From Cellulomonas sp. ES6 (GTDB taxonomy: Bacteria > Actinomycetota > Actinomycetes > Actinomycetales > Cellulomonadaceae): DNA of 64,000 bases. Shown here piece after piece: positions 24,101-31,972 of the stretch (the first letter of the stretch is position 1; each line of letters starts with the position of its first letter). Made by a program: the position numbers and the translations under genes. The stretch covers positions 2,976,001 through 3,040,000 of the forward strand of contig NZ_CP125655.1 of the NCBI RefSeq assembly GCF_030053835.1, written 5' to 3'. The notes below the pieces were generated by a model that saw only the letters and a program-made list of their open reading frames with translations, searched no databases and had not been told where the DNA came from.

Positions 24101-25206
24101 CGGCGGTGGGCACGCGGCCCACGGCCACCGCGCGCGCGACCGGCCCGTCGACCCCGCCGGCTCCACCCGCCCGCCGCGGCCGGGTCGCGCTCCTGGCGGC
24201 GGGGCTCGCGGTCGCGCTGGTGGTGCTGGTGGTCGTCGCCGCGGGGACCGGGCAGCTGCGCATCCCGCCCGGTGAGGTGCTCGGCTCGGTGCTGCACCGG
24301 CTCGGCGTCGACGCCGGCCCGCTCCCGACGCACCCGAACGGCGACGCCGCCCTGTGGACCATCCGGTTCCCGCGGGTCGCGATGGCCGTGCTGGCCGGGG
24401 CCGCGCTCGCCACCGCCGGCGCCGTGATGCAGGGCGTGTTCGGCAACCCGCTGGCCGACCCCGGCGTCGTCGGGGTGTCCTCCGGGGCGGCGCTCGCGGC
24501 GTGCACCGGCATCGTCCTCGGGCTCGGGTTCCTCGGACCGTTCACATCCGCCGCGCTGGCCTTCGCCGGCGGGCTCGTCGCGACGCTGGTCGTGTACCTG
24601 CTCGCGCGGTCCGGCGGGCGCACGGAGGTCGTGACGCTCGTGCTCACCGGCGTGGCGGTGAACGCCGTGTGCGGCGCGGGCATCGCGTTCCTCACGTTCC
24701 TGGCCGACACCCAGGCGCGCGAGCAGATCGTGTTCTGGCAGCTCGGCAGCCTCAACGGCACGCGCTGGCAGTACGTCGCCGTGGTCGCGCCGTTCGTGGC
24801 CGCGGGGCTCGCGGTCGCCCTGCTCGTGGCGCGCCGCCTGGACCTGCTCGCCCTCGGGGAGCGCGCGGCGCGGCACGTCGGGGTGGACGTCGAGCGGCTG
24901 CGGGTCGTCAGCATCGTCGCCGTCGCGCTCCTGACGGCCGCAGCCGTCGCGTTCTGCGGGATCATCGCGTTCGTCGGCCTGGTCGTCCCGCACCTGGTGC
25001 GGATGGCCGTCGGGCCGGGGCACCGCGCGCTCGTGCCGCTCAGCGCGCTCGGCGGGGCGGTGCTGCTGCTCGCGGCCGACCTCGTCGCACGGACGGCCGT
25101 CGCCTCGGCGGACCTGCCGATCGGCATGCTGACCGCGCTGGTCGGCGGGCCGTTCTTCTTCTGGCTCATCCGCCGGACCCGGCGGCAGGCCGGGGGCTGG
25201 GCGTGA
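24097..25206 (+). CDS. hmuU: Heme ABC transporter permease (HmuU/FecCD type)
   Basis: A 369-residue FecCD-family permease with about ten hydrophobic segments. Family motifs are present: IRFPRVAMAVLAGAALATAG followed by AVMQGVFGNPLADPGVVGVS, then FWQLGSLNGTRW, VAFCGIIAFVGLVVPHLVRM and DLPIGMLTALVGGPFFFWLI. It forms the membrane channel for heme with HmuV. It starts at GTG 24097 inside the hmuT stop (GTGA) and ends in a GTGA overlap with hmuV, so the three genes are translationally coupled. Confidence 0.94.
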   Translation: MTAVGTRPTATARATGPSTPPAPPARRGRVALLAAGLAVALVVLVVVAAGTGQLRIPPGEVLGSVLHRLGVDAGPLPTHPNGDAALWTIRFPRVAMAVLAGAALATAGAVMQGVFGNPLADPGVVGVSSGAALAACTGIVLGLGFLGPFTSAALAFAGGLVATLVVYLLARSGGRTEVVTLVLTGVAVNAVCGAGIAFLTFLADTQAREQIVFWQLGSLNGTRWQYVAVVAPFVAAGLAVALLVARRLDLLALGERAARHVGVDVERLRVVSIVAVALLTAAAVAFCGIIAFVGLVVPHLVRMAVGPGHRALVPLSALGGAVLLLAADLVARTAVASADLPIGMLTALVGGPFFFWLIRRTRRQAGGWA

Positions 25207-26090
25207 CCGCCCGCGCGGGAGCCGGGCCCGCCGCCCCGGCCGCGCCCGCCGCCCCGGTGGCCCCGCTCGCCCCCGTCGACCCTGCGCCGGCGGGCGGGGC
25301 CGCGGTGGCGGTGCGGCTCGACGCGGCGGGCTACGACGTCGACGGGGTCACGCTGCTCGACGCGGTGGACCTGGAGGTGCGCCGGCACGAGCTGCTCGCC
25401 GTCGTCGGGCCCAACGGCGCGGGCAAGTCCACCCTGCTCGGCCTGCTCGCGGGCGACCTGCGGCCCACGCGCGGCAGCGTCACGGACGACGGCGCGCCCG
25501 TCGCGTCCCTCCGCCCGGCCGAGCTCGCGCGGCGCCGCGCCGTGCTGCTCCAGGAGCACCGGCTCAGCTTCCCGTTCACGGTCGCGGACGTCGTGCGCAT
25601 GGGGCGTGCGCCCTGGCGCGGGACGGCCGCCGAGGACGACGACGACCGGGTGGTCGCGGAGGCCGCCGCCGCCGGCGAGGTCGCGCACCTGGGCGACCGG
25701 CGGTTCCCGACGCTCTCCGGCGGCGAGAGGGCCCGCACCGCCTACGCGCGCGCCCGGGCCCAGGCCACGCCGCTGCTGCTGCTCGACGAGCCGACCGCCG
25801 CCCTCGACATCCGGCACCAGGAGATGGTGCTGGCCCAGGCGCGGGACCTCGCGCGCCGCGGGCACGCCGTCGTGGCGGTGCTGCACGACCTCAGCCTCGC
25901 CGCCGCGTACGCCGACCGCGTGCTGCTGCTCGGCGACGGCCGCCCGCGGGCGCTCGGCACGCCCGCCGACGTGCTGCGGCCCGACCTGCTCGGCGACGTC
26001 TACCGGCACCCCGTCGAGGTGCTCGTCCACCCCCGCACCGGCGACCTCGTCGTGCTGCCCGACCGCACCGCCCCGGAGGACTCCCGATGA
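25203..26090 (+). CDS. hmuV: Heme ABC transporter ATPase (HmuV-like)
   Basis: A 295-residue cytoplasmic ATPase. An unusual Ala/Pro-rich N-terminal tail of about 35 residues precedes the ABC domain. Walker A is VVGPNGAGKSTLLGLLAG at about 64-81, the Q-loop is in VLLQEHRLSFPF, the signature is LSGGERARTAYARA, Walker B is LLLLDEPTAALDIRHQ, and the switch His is in VLHDLSLAAAYADR. This is the FecE/HmuV pattern. It powers heme import through HmuU. The start overlaps hmuU (GTGA) and the end overlaps the next gene (ATGA). Confidence 0.94.
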   Translation: MTARAGAGPAAPAAPAAPVAPLAPVDPAPAGGAAVAVRLDAAGYDVDGVTLLDAVDLEVRRHELLAVVGPNGAGKSTLLGLLAGDLRPTRGSVTDDGAPVASLRPAELARRRAVLLQEHRLSFPFTVADVVRMGRAPWRGTAAEDDDDRVVAEAAAAGEVAHLGDRRFPTLSGGERARTAYARARAQATPLLLLDEPTAALDIRHQEMVLAQARDLARRGHAVVAVLHDLSLAAAYADRVLLLGDGRPRALGTPADVLRPDLLGDVYRHPVEVLVHPRTGDLVVLPDRTAPEDSR

Positions 26091-26980
26091 CCCCGCCCCC
26101 GGCGCTCCGGCGCCTGACCGTCGCCGCGGCGCTCGCGTGCGTGACCGCGCTCGGCACCGCCGGCCCCGCGCTCGCGGCGTCGCAGGTCGACGTCGCGGGC
26201 CAGGACGGCGGGCCGGCCGTGCTCGACCCCGCCGCCGCGACGACCCTGCGGGTCTCGGGCACCGGGTTCCAGTCGGTCGCCGGCGGGTTCGGCGGCCTGT
26301 ACGTGCTGTTCGGCTGGGTCGACCTTGCCGCCGGTGACGGCTGGCGTCCCAGCGCGGGCGGGGCGTCGGGCGTCCAGTACCGCTACGCCGTCGACGCGCA
26401 GAGCCAGGAGAACGCCGGGCACCAGCGCTTCGTCGCGTTCCCCGGGTCGCAGACGTCGGCCGAGGCCAACGGCGGCGAGCTCGCCGAGGACGGCACCTGG
26501 GCGACCGAGCTGACCGTCCCCGGGGCGGTGCTCGAGACGCTCGACGCGGACGGCGGGACCGTCGAGGTGGACTGCCGCGAGGTGACGTGCGGCGTGATCA
26601 CGATCGGGGCGCACGGCGTCGCGAACGCGACGAACGAGACGTTCACGCCGGTGCCGTTCGCCGGGCCCGGTGCGGTGGCCGACCCGGCGGCGACGCCGAC
26701 CGCGGCCCCGACGCCCGGCCCGGAGGCGACGACCGACCCGACCACCGACGCGAGCGCCGCCCCGAGCCCCGACCCGAGCCCCGCCCCGAGCCCCGCCCCG
26801 AGCTCCGGCGCCGTCGCGGCACCCGAGCAGCGCGACCCCGGGGTGGTGGCGTGGCCGGCCGTCGCCGGGGGGCTCGCCGCCCTGGCCGCGGTCGCGCTCG
26901 TGGTCCTGCGGCGGCGGCGCGCGCCCGGGGGGACGGCCACCGATGACGACGGCGACGGCGCCGCACCCGACCAGCACTGA
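26087..26980 (+). CDS. Secreted membrane-anchored HtaA-associated protein
   Basis: A 297-residue surface protein. A signal peptide (cut near residue 31, ALAAS) precedes a beta-rich domain at about 33-185 with GTGFQSVAGGFGGLYVLFGW, then WRPSAGGASG, and NGGELAEDGTWATELTVPGA. Next come a Pro/Ala/Asp-rich spacer (about 195-245), a C-terminal membrane helix (about 252-270) and an RRRR stop-transfer tail. The domain resembles residues 243-383 of the next protein (GVYAQIGWLAESWRPSEGAP). Two cysteines (DCREVTC) may form a disulfide. ATGA overlap with hmuV ties it to heme uptake, probably as a surface heme receptor or relay; direct heme binding is unproven. Confidence 0.82.
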   Translation: MTPPPALRRLTVAAALACVTALGTAGPALAASQVDVAGQDGGPAVLDPAAATTLRVSGTGFQSVAGGFGGLYVLFGWVDLAAGDGWRPSAGGASGVQYRYAVDAQSQENAGHQRFVAFPGSQTSAEANGGELAEDGTWATELTVPGAVLETLDADGGTVEVDCREVTCGVITIGAHGVANATNETFTPVPFAGPGAVADPAATPTAAPTPGPEATTDPTTDASAAPSPDPSPAPSPAPSSGAVAAPEQRDPGVVAWPAVAGGLAALAAVALVVLRRRRAPGGTATDDDGDGAAPDQH

Positions 26981-27052
26981 CAGGGGAGGACCGCGACCCA
27001 CCCGGGACGCGGCCCGACGAGAGCCCGGGCGACCGGGCCGGAGAGGGAGACG

Positions 27053-29821
27053 ATGCACCGAGGAACGAGGACCCGCGCGTGGCGCGTGGTCACCAGCGCG
27101 GTCGTCGCGCTGGTCGTGGGGGCGGGCACGACGCTCGCCGCCGGAGCGGCAGGGGCCGCGGAGCCCGACGACGCCGGGGCCGGTGCGCCCAGCTGCGTCG
27201 GCGTCGCCGGCGCGACGTTCACCTGGGGGGTGAAGGAGTCCTTCCGGACGTACATCACCGGCCCGATCGCGCAGGGGACGGTCACCCCGGCCGACGTCAC
27301 CGGGACGGGGCCGTGGACGTGGTCCGGCGGCACGGGCGAGATCGGCGAGGACGGCCTCGCGGACGCGTCGTGGGGGAGCGGCTCGGTGCGCTTCGAGGGG
27401 CACGACGGCGCGCTCGACCTGACGTTCTCGGCGCCGGAGGTCACGGTCACGGGCGCCACGACGGCGACCCTGACCACGACCGTCGACCCCGGGACGGCCG
27501 AGCCGTCGCGGGTGGAGCTCGCGACGCTCGACCTCGCGGGGGGCACGTCCTCGACGGACCCGACGCAGGTCGCCTGGTCCGGGGTGCCCGCCACGCTGAC
27601 GGAGGCCGGCGCGGTCGCGTTCGCCGGGTTCTACGGCGCGGGGACGGCGCTCGACCCGGTGGCTTTCACGCTGCCCGCCGGCGCCGCGCTCGACGGGTGC
27701 GGGACGCCCCCGGTCGACCCGGAGCCCGAGCCGGAGCCCGAGCCGGAGCCCGAGCCGGAGCCCGAGCCCGAGCCCGCCACGCCGACGCTGCGGGTGTCGC
27801 AGACCGAGGGGCTCGACCCCGACGGCGCGACGATCACCGTCACCGGCGAGGGCTACGGCACCAGCGCCCTGGGCACCCACCCGCCCGTGCTGAACCAGCC
27901 CGCCGGGGTGTACGCGCAGATCGGCTGGCTCGCCGAGTCGTGGCGGCCGTCGGAGGGCGCGCCGTCCTCCGCGCGGAGCAACGCCTACACCCGGTGGGTG
28001 CAGGGCGTGAACGACACCCCGCCGTACCTGCGGTGGACCGTGCAGCCCGACGGCACGGCGGACTTCACGTGGACGGTCGAGGTGGACCGGGCGACGCTCG
28101 AGGACAAGCGCCTCGAGGGCGGCACACTCGCGGTGTTCACCGTCGGGGCCTCCGTCACGCAGGCCGCGAACGAGCAGTCCGTGGCGATCGCCTTCGCCGG
28201 GACCGGCGGCGGTGACACGGGCGGCGGCGACACCGGTGGCGGCGACACCGGTGGTGGCGACACCGGTGGTGGCGACACGGGCGGCGGTGACACCGGTGGC
28301 GGGACGCCGGCGCCCTCCTGCGTGGCCGTCAGCGACGCCACCCTCGACTGGGGCGTCCGCGAGTCCTTCCGCACCTACATCACCGGCCCGGTCGCCGGCG
28401 GCAGCGTGTCGGCCACCGGGGTGACCGGCACCGGCCCGTGGACCTGGTCCGGCGGCACCGGGCAGGTCGACGAGCACGGGCTGGCGACGGCCGCCTGGTC
28501 CGGCGGCGTGCGGTTCGTGGGGCACGGCGGCGAGCTCGACCTGACGTTCGCCAGCCCGGAGGTCCGCGTCACCGGCGCCGACGCGGCGGAGCTGCGGGTG
28601 ACCGTCACCACCCCGGAGGGCTCGCAGCGGGTCCGGCTGGCGACGCTCGACCTGGCCGCGGGCACGGCGGGCTCCGACGCCTCCCGCCTCGCGTGGACGG
28701 GCGTGCCCGCCACGCTGACCGCCGCGGGCAGCGAGGCGTTCGCCGGGTTCTACCCGGCCGGCGCCGCGCTCGACCCGGTGTCCTTCACGCTCCCGCTGGG
28801 CGCCGCGACGTCCTGCGGCACCCCGGGCGTGCCGACCACGCCGACGGTCCCCGTCACGCCGGTGACCCCGACGGTCCCCGCCACGCCGGTGCGCGAGGTC
28901 CAGGGCCTGTCCGCCGCCGGCTCGGTCGTCGCCGGCGGGTCCGTCACGGTGACCGCGAACGGCTTCGGCGCGGGCGAGGCGGGCATCCGCCTCGAGCTGC
29001 ACTCCGACCCGGTGCTCCTCGCGGGCGACCTGGTGGCGGACGCCGCCGGGTCGGTCACGGTCACGGCGACCATCCCCGCCTCGACGCCGGCCGGGCCGCA
29101 CACGCTCGTCCTCGTCGGGGCCGGGCAGACGCTGGAGTTCCCGATCACGGTCGAGGCCGCGGCGCCGGTGTGCGTCGCGCGGGCCGTCTCCGGCGCCACG
29201 CTGACGTGGGGCGTGCGGGAGTCGTTCCGCAGCTACGTCACCGGACCGATCGCCCAGGGCTCGGTCACCGCGGACGGCGTCTCCGGCACCGGTCCGTGGA
29301 CGTGGTCCGGCGGGACCGGCCGCTACAACGCGGACGCCGGTCTGGGCGCCGCCTCGTGGTCCGGGGGCGTGCACTTCACGGGGCACGGCGGGCAGCTCGA
29401 CCTGACGTTCTCCGACCCGCAGGTGCGCCTCACCGGTGCCACGTCGGCCACGCTGACGCTCACCGTCGCGGGGCCGTCGGGGTCGTCCCGCGTCGCGGTC
29501 GCCACGCTCGACCTCGGGGCCGGCACCGCGTCCCGCGGGGCCACGCAGGTGGCCTGGTCCGGCGTGCCCGCCACGCTGAGCGCGGCCGGCGCCGGTGTGT
29601 TCGAGGGGTTCTACCAGGCGGGCGAGGCGCTCGACCCGGTGGCCTTCACGCTGCCGCTCGGGGCGGAGGTCGAGTGCGACGCGACCTCCGGCAGCCTCGC
29701 CACCACGGGCGCCGAGCCCGGTGACGCGGTCGGCTACGCCGTGGCGCTGCTGCTGTTCGGCGGCCTGCTGACGGCGGCGGTCCACCGCGGTCGTCGCCGG
29801 GCCCACGGCCTGACGGCCTGA
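27053..29821 (+). CDS. htaA: Three-domain HtaA heme-binding surface protein
   Basis: A 922-residue cell-surface protein. Signal peptide (1-36); HtaA domain 1 (about 47-216, ATFTWGVKESFRTYITGPIA); a (Pro-Glu)n linker (223-241); an Ig-like domain (243-383); six GGGDT repeats (385-414); HtaA domain 2 (about 422-587, LDWGVRESFRTYITGPVAGG); a Thr/Pro/Val linker; a second Ig-like domain (613-704); HtaA domain 3 (about 706-876, LTWGVRESFRSYVTGPIAQG). It ends with LATTG (882-886), a hydrophobic helix and RRGRRRAHG, a sorting signal of the LAXTG type used by class E sortases. Corynebacterial HtaA binds heme and passes it to HmuT; the same role is inferred. GAGAGGGAG precedes the ATG. Confidence 0.92.
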   Translation: MHRGTRTRAWRVVTSAVVALVVGAGTTLAAGAAGAAEPDDAGAGAPSCVGVAGATFTWGVKESFRTYITGPIAQGTVTPADVTGTGPWTWSGGTGEIGEDGLADASWGSGSVRFEGHDGALDLTFSAPEVTVTGATTATLTTTVDPGTAEPSRVELATLDLAGGTSSTDPTQVAWSGVPATLTEAGAVAFAGFYGAGTALDPVAFTLPAGAALDGCGTPPVDPEPEPEPEPEPEPEPEPEPATPTLRVSQTEGLDPDGATITVTGEGYGTSALGTHPPVLNQPAGVYAQIGWLAESWRPSEGAPSSARSNAYTRWVQGVNDTPPYLRWTVQPDGTADFTWTVEVDRATLEDKRLEGGTLAVFTVGASVTQAANEQSVAIAFAGTGGGDTGGGDTGGGDTGGGDTGGGDTGGGDTGGGTPAPSCVAVSDATLDWGVRESFRTYITGPVAGGSVSATGVTGTGPWTWSGGTGQVDEHGLATAAWSGGVRFVGHGGELDLTFASPEVRVTGADAAELRVTVTTPEGSQRVRLATLDLAAGTAGSDASRLAWTGVPATLTAAGSEAFAGFYPAGAALDPVSFTLPLGAATSCGTPGVPTTPTVPVTPVTPTVPATPVREVQGLSAAGSVVAGGSVTVTANGFGAGEAGIRLELHSDPVLLAGDLVADAAGSVTVTATIPASTPAGPHTLVLVGAGQTLEFPITVEAAAPVCVARAVSGATLTWGVRESFRSYVTGPIAQGSVTADGVSGTGPWTWSGGTGRYNADAGLGAASWSGGVHFTGHGGQLDLTFSDPQVRLTGATSATLTLTVAGPSGSSRVAVATLDLGAGTASRGATQVAWSGVPATLSAAGAGVFEGFYQAGEALDPVAFTLPLGAEVECDATSGSLATTGAEPGDAVGYAVALLLFGGLLTAAVHRGRRRAHGLTA
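27719..27775 (+). repeat. Pro-Glu coding repeat in htaA
   Basis: Alternating GAGCCC/GAGCCG codons encode an extended Pro-Glu linker, common as a rigid spacer in cell-wall proteins. Confidence 0.85.
28205..28294 (+). repeat. Six 15-base tandem repeats in htaA
   Basis: Six consecutive 15-base units encode GGGDT six times, varying only at third positions. They form a flexible linker between the Ig-like domain and HtaA domain 2 and could change copy number. Confidence 0.88.
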
Positions 29822-29826
29822 CGGCT

Positions 29827-29864
29827 CGCGGAGGTGGGGCGGCGCGCGCCGCCCCACCTCCGCG
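29827..29864 (+). terminator. Perfect 38-base palindrome after htaA
   Basis: Starts 6 bases after the htaA stop. The two 19-base arms (first arm CGCGGAGGTGGGGCGGCGC) are exact complements with no spacer, so the RNA can form a very stable hairpin. It likely ends the heme operon, with no T-tract. Confidence 0.75.
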
Positions 29865-29977
29865 TCCCACCCCGCACCCCGCCGCCGACGCCGCGCCGGA
29901 CGGTGTCGCGCACGGCGCCGCCGCGTGGCACCGTGTGCGGCGCACCCCCTGTCCGTGCCGTCCCCGAGGACCACCGC

Positions 29978-31972
29978 ATGACCTCCCCGCACCCGGGCCC
30001 CGCCACCGACCGGCCCGGTCACCGTCCCGCCGGCCGCCCCGGACCCTCCGGCGGCCCCGCGGGCGGGCACCCCCGCCCCGGTCGCGACGCCGGTGGGCCT
30101 CCCGCCGGCCGCGCAGGCGGCCACCCCGGCGGACACCCGGGCTCGCGTCCCTCCGGTCCGCCTGTCGAGCGGCCCGTCGGCGCCCCGGCCACCCCCGACG
30201 CCCCGCGCGCGGTGGTGCTCGTGCCGGCCCTGCTGACCTGGGTGGCCGCCGCCGCCACGACCGCGGCCTACCTCGCGCTCGGCGCCGTGCTGGACGCGGC
30301 GCGCACGGGCGACGGCGTGCCCGGCTCCGCCGTGGCGGTGCTCGTGGCCGCGGTCGTCGTCCTCGCGGTGGCCGCCTTCGCCGGCCCGCGGACCAGCCTC
30401 GCCGCGGTGGGCCCGCGGGAGTCGGTGCGGCGGGACGTGCTGCTCGACCAGGCGCTGCGGCTCGGGGTGGCGTTCCGCACGCAGGAGCGCTCCGGCCGGT
30501 TCGTGTCCACCGCCACCGACGGCGTCGAGCGGGCCGCCTCCTACGAGGTGACGTTCCGCTACCCGATCATCGCGTCGATGACGGTCCCGGTGGTCGCGCT
30601 GCTGCTGCTCGGGGCGGCCGTCGACTGGGTGGTCGCGGGGTGGCTCGCGCTCGCGCTGCCGGCGATCCCGCTGGTGGTGGGCGGCTTCCAGCGCGCGTTC
30701 CGCGGGGTCTCCGTGCAGTACCGGATGACCGCGCGCCGGTTCGCGGGGCAGTTCCTCGACGCGATCCAGGGGCTGCCGACGTCGACCGCCTTCAACCGCG
30801 CCGCGGCGAAGGGCGCGGAGCTCGCGCGCTCCGCCGAGCAGCTCCGCCGGATGGTGATGCGCCTGCTGACGCGCAACCAGCTGGTGCTGCTGGTCATCGA
30901 CTCGTCGTTCTCGCTGGTGATGGTGACGGCCGCCGCGGCGCTGGCGGTGCTGCGGCTGCGGGACGGCGCGATCACGCCCGGGCAGGCCGTCGCCGTGGTG
31001 CTCGTGTCCACGGTGCTGCTGGAGCCGCTCGACCGCGTCGGCCAGTTCTTCTACGTCGGGCTCGGCGGGCGCGCCGCGGTGCGCGAGATCGAGTCCGTGC
31101 TGGACCAGGTGCCGTCGGCGCTCGACGCGCCGGGGGTGCAGGAGCCGACCGGGTGGGCGACGCCCGCCGCCGCGGGGTCCGCGGCGGCCCCGCCCGTCGC
31201 GGAGGCCCTCGCTCTCGAGCACGTCTCGTTCGCGTACCCGGGCGGGGCGCCGGTCCTGGACGACGTGTCGTTCACCGTCCCGCGGGGCGCGCGCGTCGCG
31301 CTCATCGGCCCGTCCGGGTCGGGCAAGAGCACGGTGGCGGCCCTGCTGCAGGGGCACCTGCGCCCCGGCGGCGGGGTGGTCCGGGTGGGCGGGTACGACG
31401 CGACCGCCGTGCCGCTCGCCTGGGTGCGCGCCCAGACCGCCGTGGTCGCGCAGTCGACGTACCTGTTCACCGGGACGCTCGCCGACAACCTGCGGCTCGC
31501 CGACGCGGACGCCGACGACGCCGCGCTCTGGCACGCGCTCGAGCAGGCGAACCTCGCCGACGAGGTGCGGCGGTTCCCGGACGGGCTCGCGACCCGGGTC
31601 GGGGAGCGGGGGCTGTCGCTGTCCGGCGGCCAGGCGCAGCGGCTCGCGGTGGCGCGCGCCCTGCTCAAGGACGCCCCCGTGCTGCTGCTCGACGAGCCGA
31701 CCAGCCAGGTGGACGCCGCCTCGGAGTCCGCCCTGGTGGAGGCGCTCGACCGCGCCGGCGAGGGGCGCACCGTGCTGGTCGTCGCGCACCGGCTGAGCAC
31801 GGTCCGCGGCGCGGACGAGGTGCTGGTGCTCGCCGAGGGGCGGGTGGTCGAGCAGGGACCGCCGGACCGGCTCGGCGGCATCGACTCGTACTACGCCCGC
31901 GCGATGGACCTGTCCGGCCTCGCCGGCACGCCCGGCACCCCCGGTGCCGCCGCCACGGAGGTGACCCGGTGA
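29978..31972 (+). CDS. ABC exporter half-transporter (permease-ATPase fusion), first of pair
   Basis: A 664-residue membrane protein. A Pro/Gly/His-rich cytoplasmic tail (about 1-70) precedes six membrane segments (about 75-350) and an ABC domain with Walker A ALIGPSGSGKSTVAALLQGH, signature LSLSGGQAQRLAVARALL, Walker B VLLLDEPTSQVD and the switch His in VVAHRLSTV. It resembles CydD/MsbA-type exporters and some actinobacterial importers of iron-siderophores (IrtAB). ATG 29978 follows GAGGA. The stop overlaps the partner start (GTGA), so the two should form a heterodimer. It follows the heme operon after a terminator; a link to heme or iron is an inference from position only. Confidence 0.88.
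   Translation: MTSPHPGPATDRPGHRPAGRPGPSGGPAGGHPRPGRDAGGPPAGRAGGHPGGHPGSRPSGPPVERPVGAPATPDAPRAVVLVPALLTWVAAAATTAAYLALGAVLDAARTGDGVPGSAVAVLVAAVVVLAVAAFAGPRTSLAAVGPRESVRRDVLLDQALRLGVAFRTQERSGRFVSTATDGVERAASYEVTFRYPIIASMTVPVVALLLLGAAVDWVVAGWLALALPAIPLVVGGFQRAFRGVSVQYRMTARRFAGQFLDAIQGLPTSTAFNRAAAKGAELARSAEQLRRMVMRLLTRNQLVLLVIDSSFSLVMVTAAAALAVLRLRDGAITPGQAVAVVLVSTVLLEPLDRVGQFFYVGLGGRAAVREIESVLDQVPSALDAPGVQEPTGWATPAAAGSAAAPPVAEALALEHVSFAYPGGAPVLDDVSFTVPRGARVALIGPSGSGKSTVAALLQGHLRPGGGVVRVGGYDATAVPLAWVRAQTAVVAQSTYLFTGTLADNLRLADADADDAALWHALEQANLADEVRRFPDGLATRVGERGLSLSGGQAQRLAVARALLKDAPVLLLDEPTSQVDAASESALVEALDRAGEGRTVLVVAHRLSTVRGADEVLVLAEGRVVEQGPPDRLGGIDSYYARAMDLSGLAGTPGTPGAAATEVTR

Noticed and set aside
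28205..28294. Regular 15-base repeats resembling a short CRISPR-like array
   Set aside because: Contiguous tandem units without spacers, in frame inside htaA, encoding GGGDT.
26000..31789. A very long open frame (over 1,900 codons) on the minus strand across the heme and ABC genes
   Set aside because: It runs antisense to clearly recognisable genes, is dominated by Arg, Gly, His and Pro, and has no known motifs. It is an artefact of high GC content.
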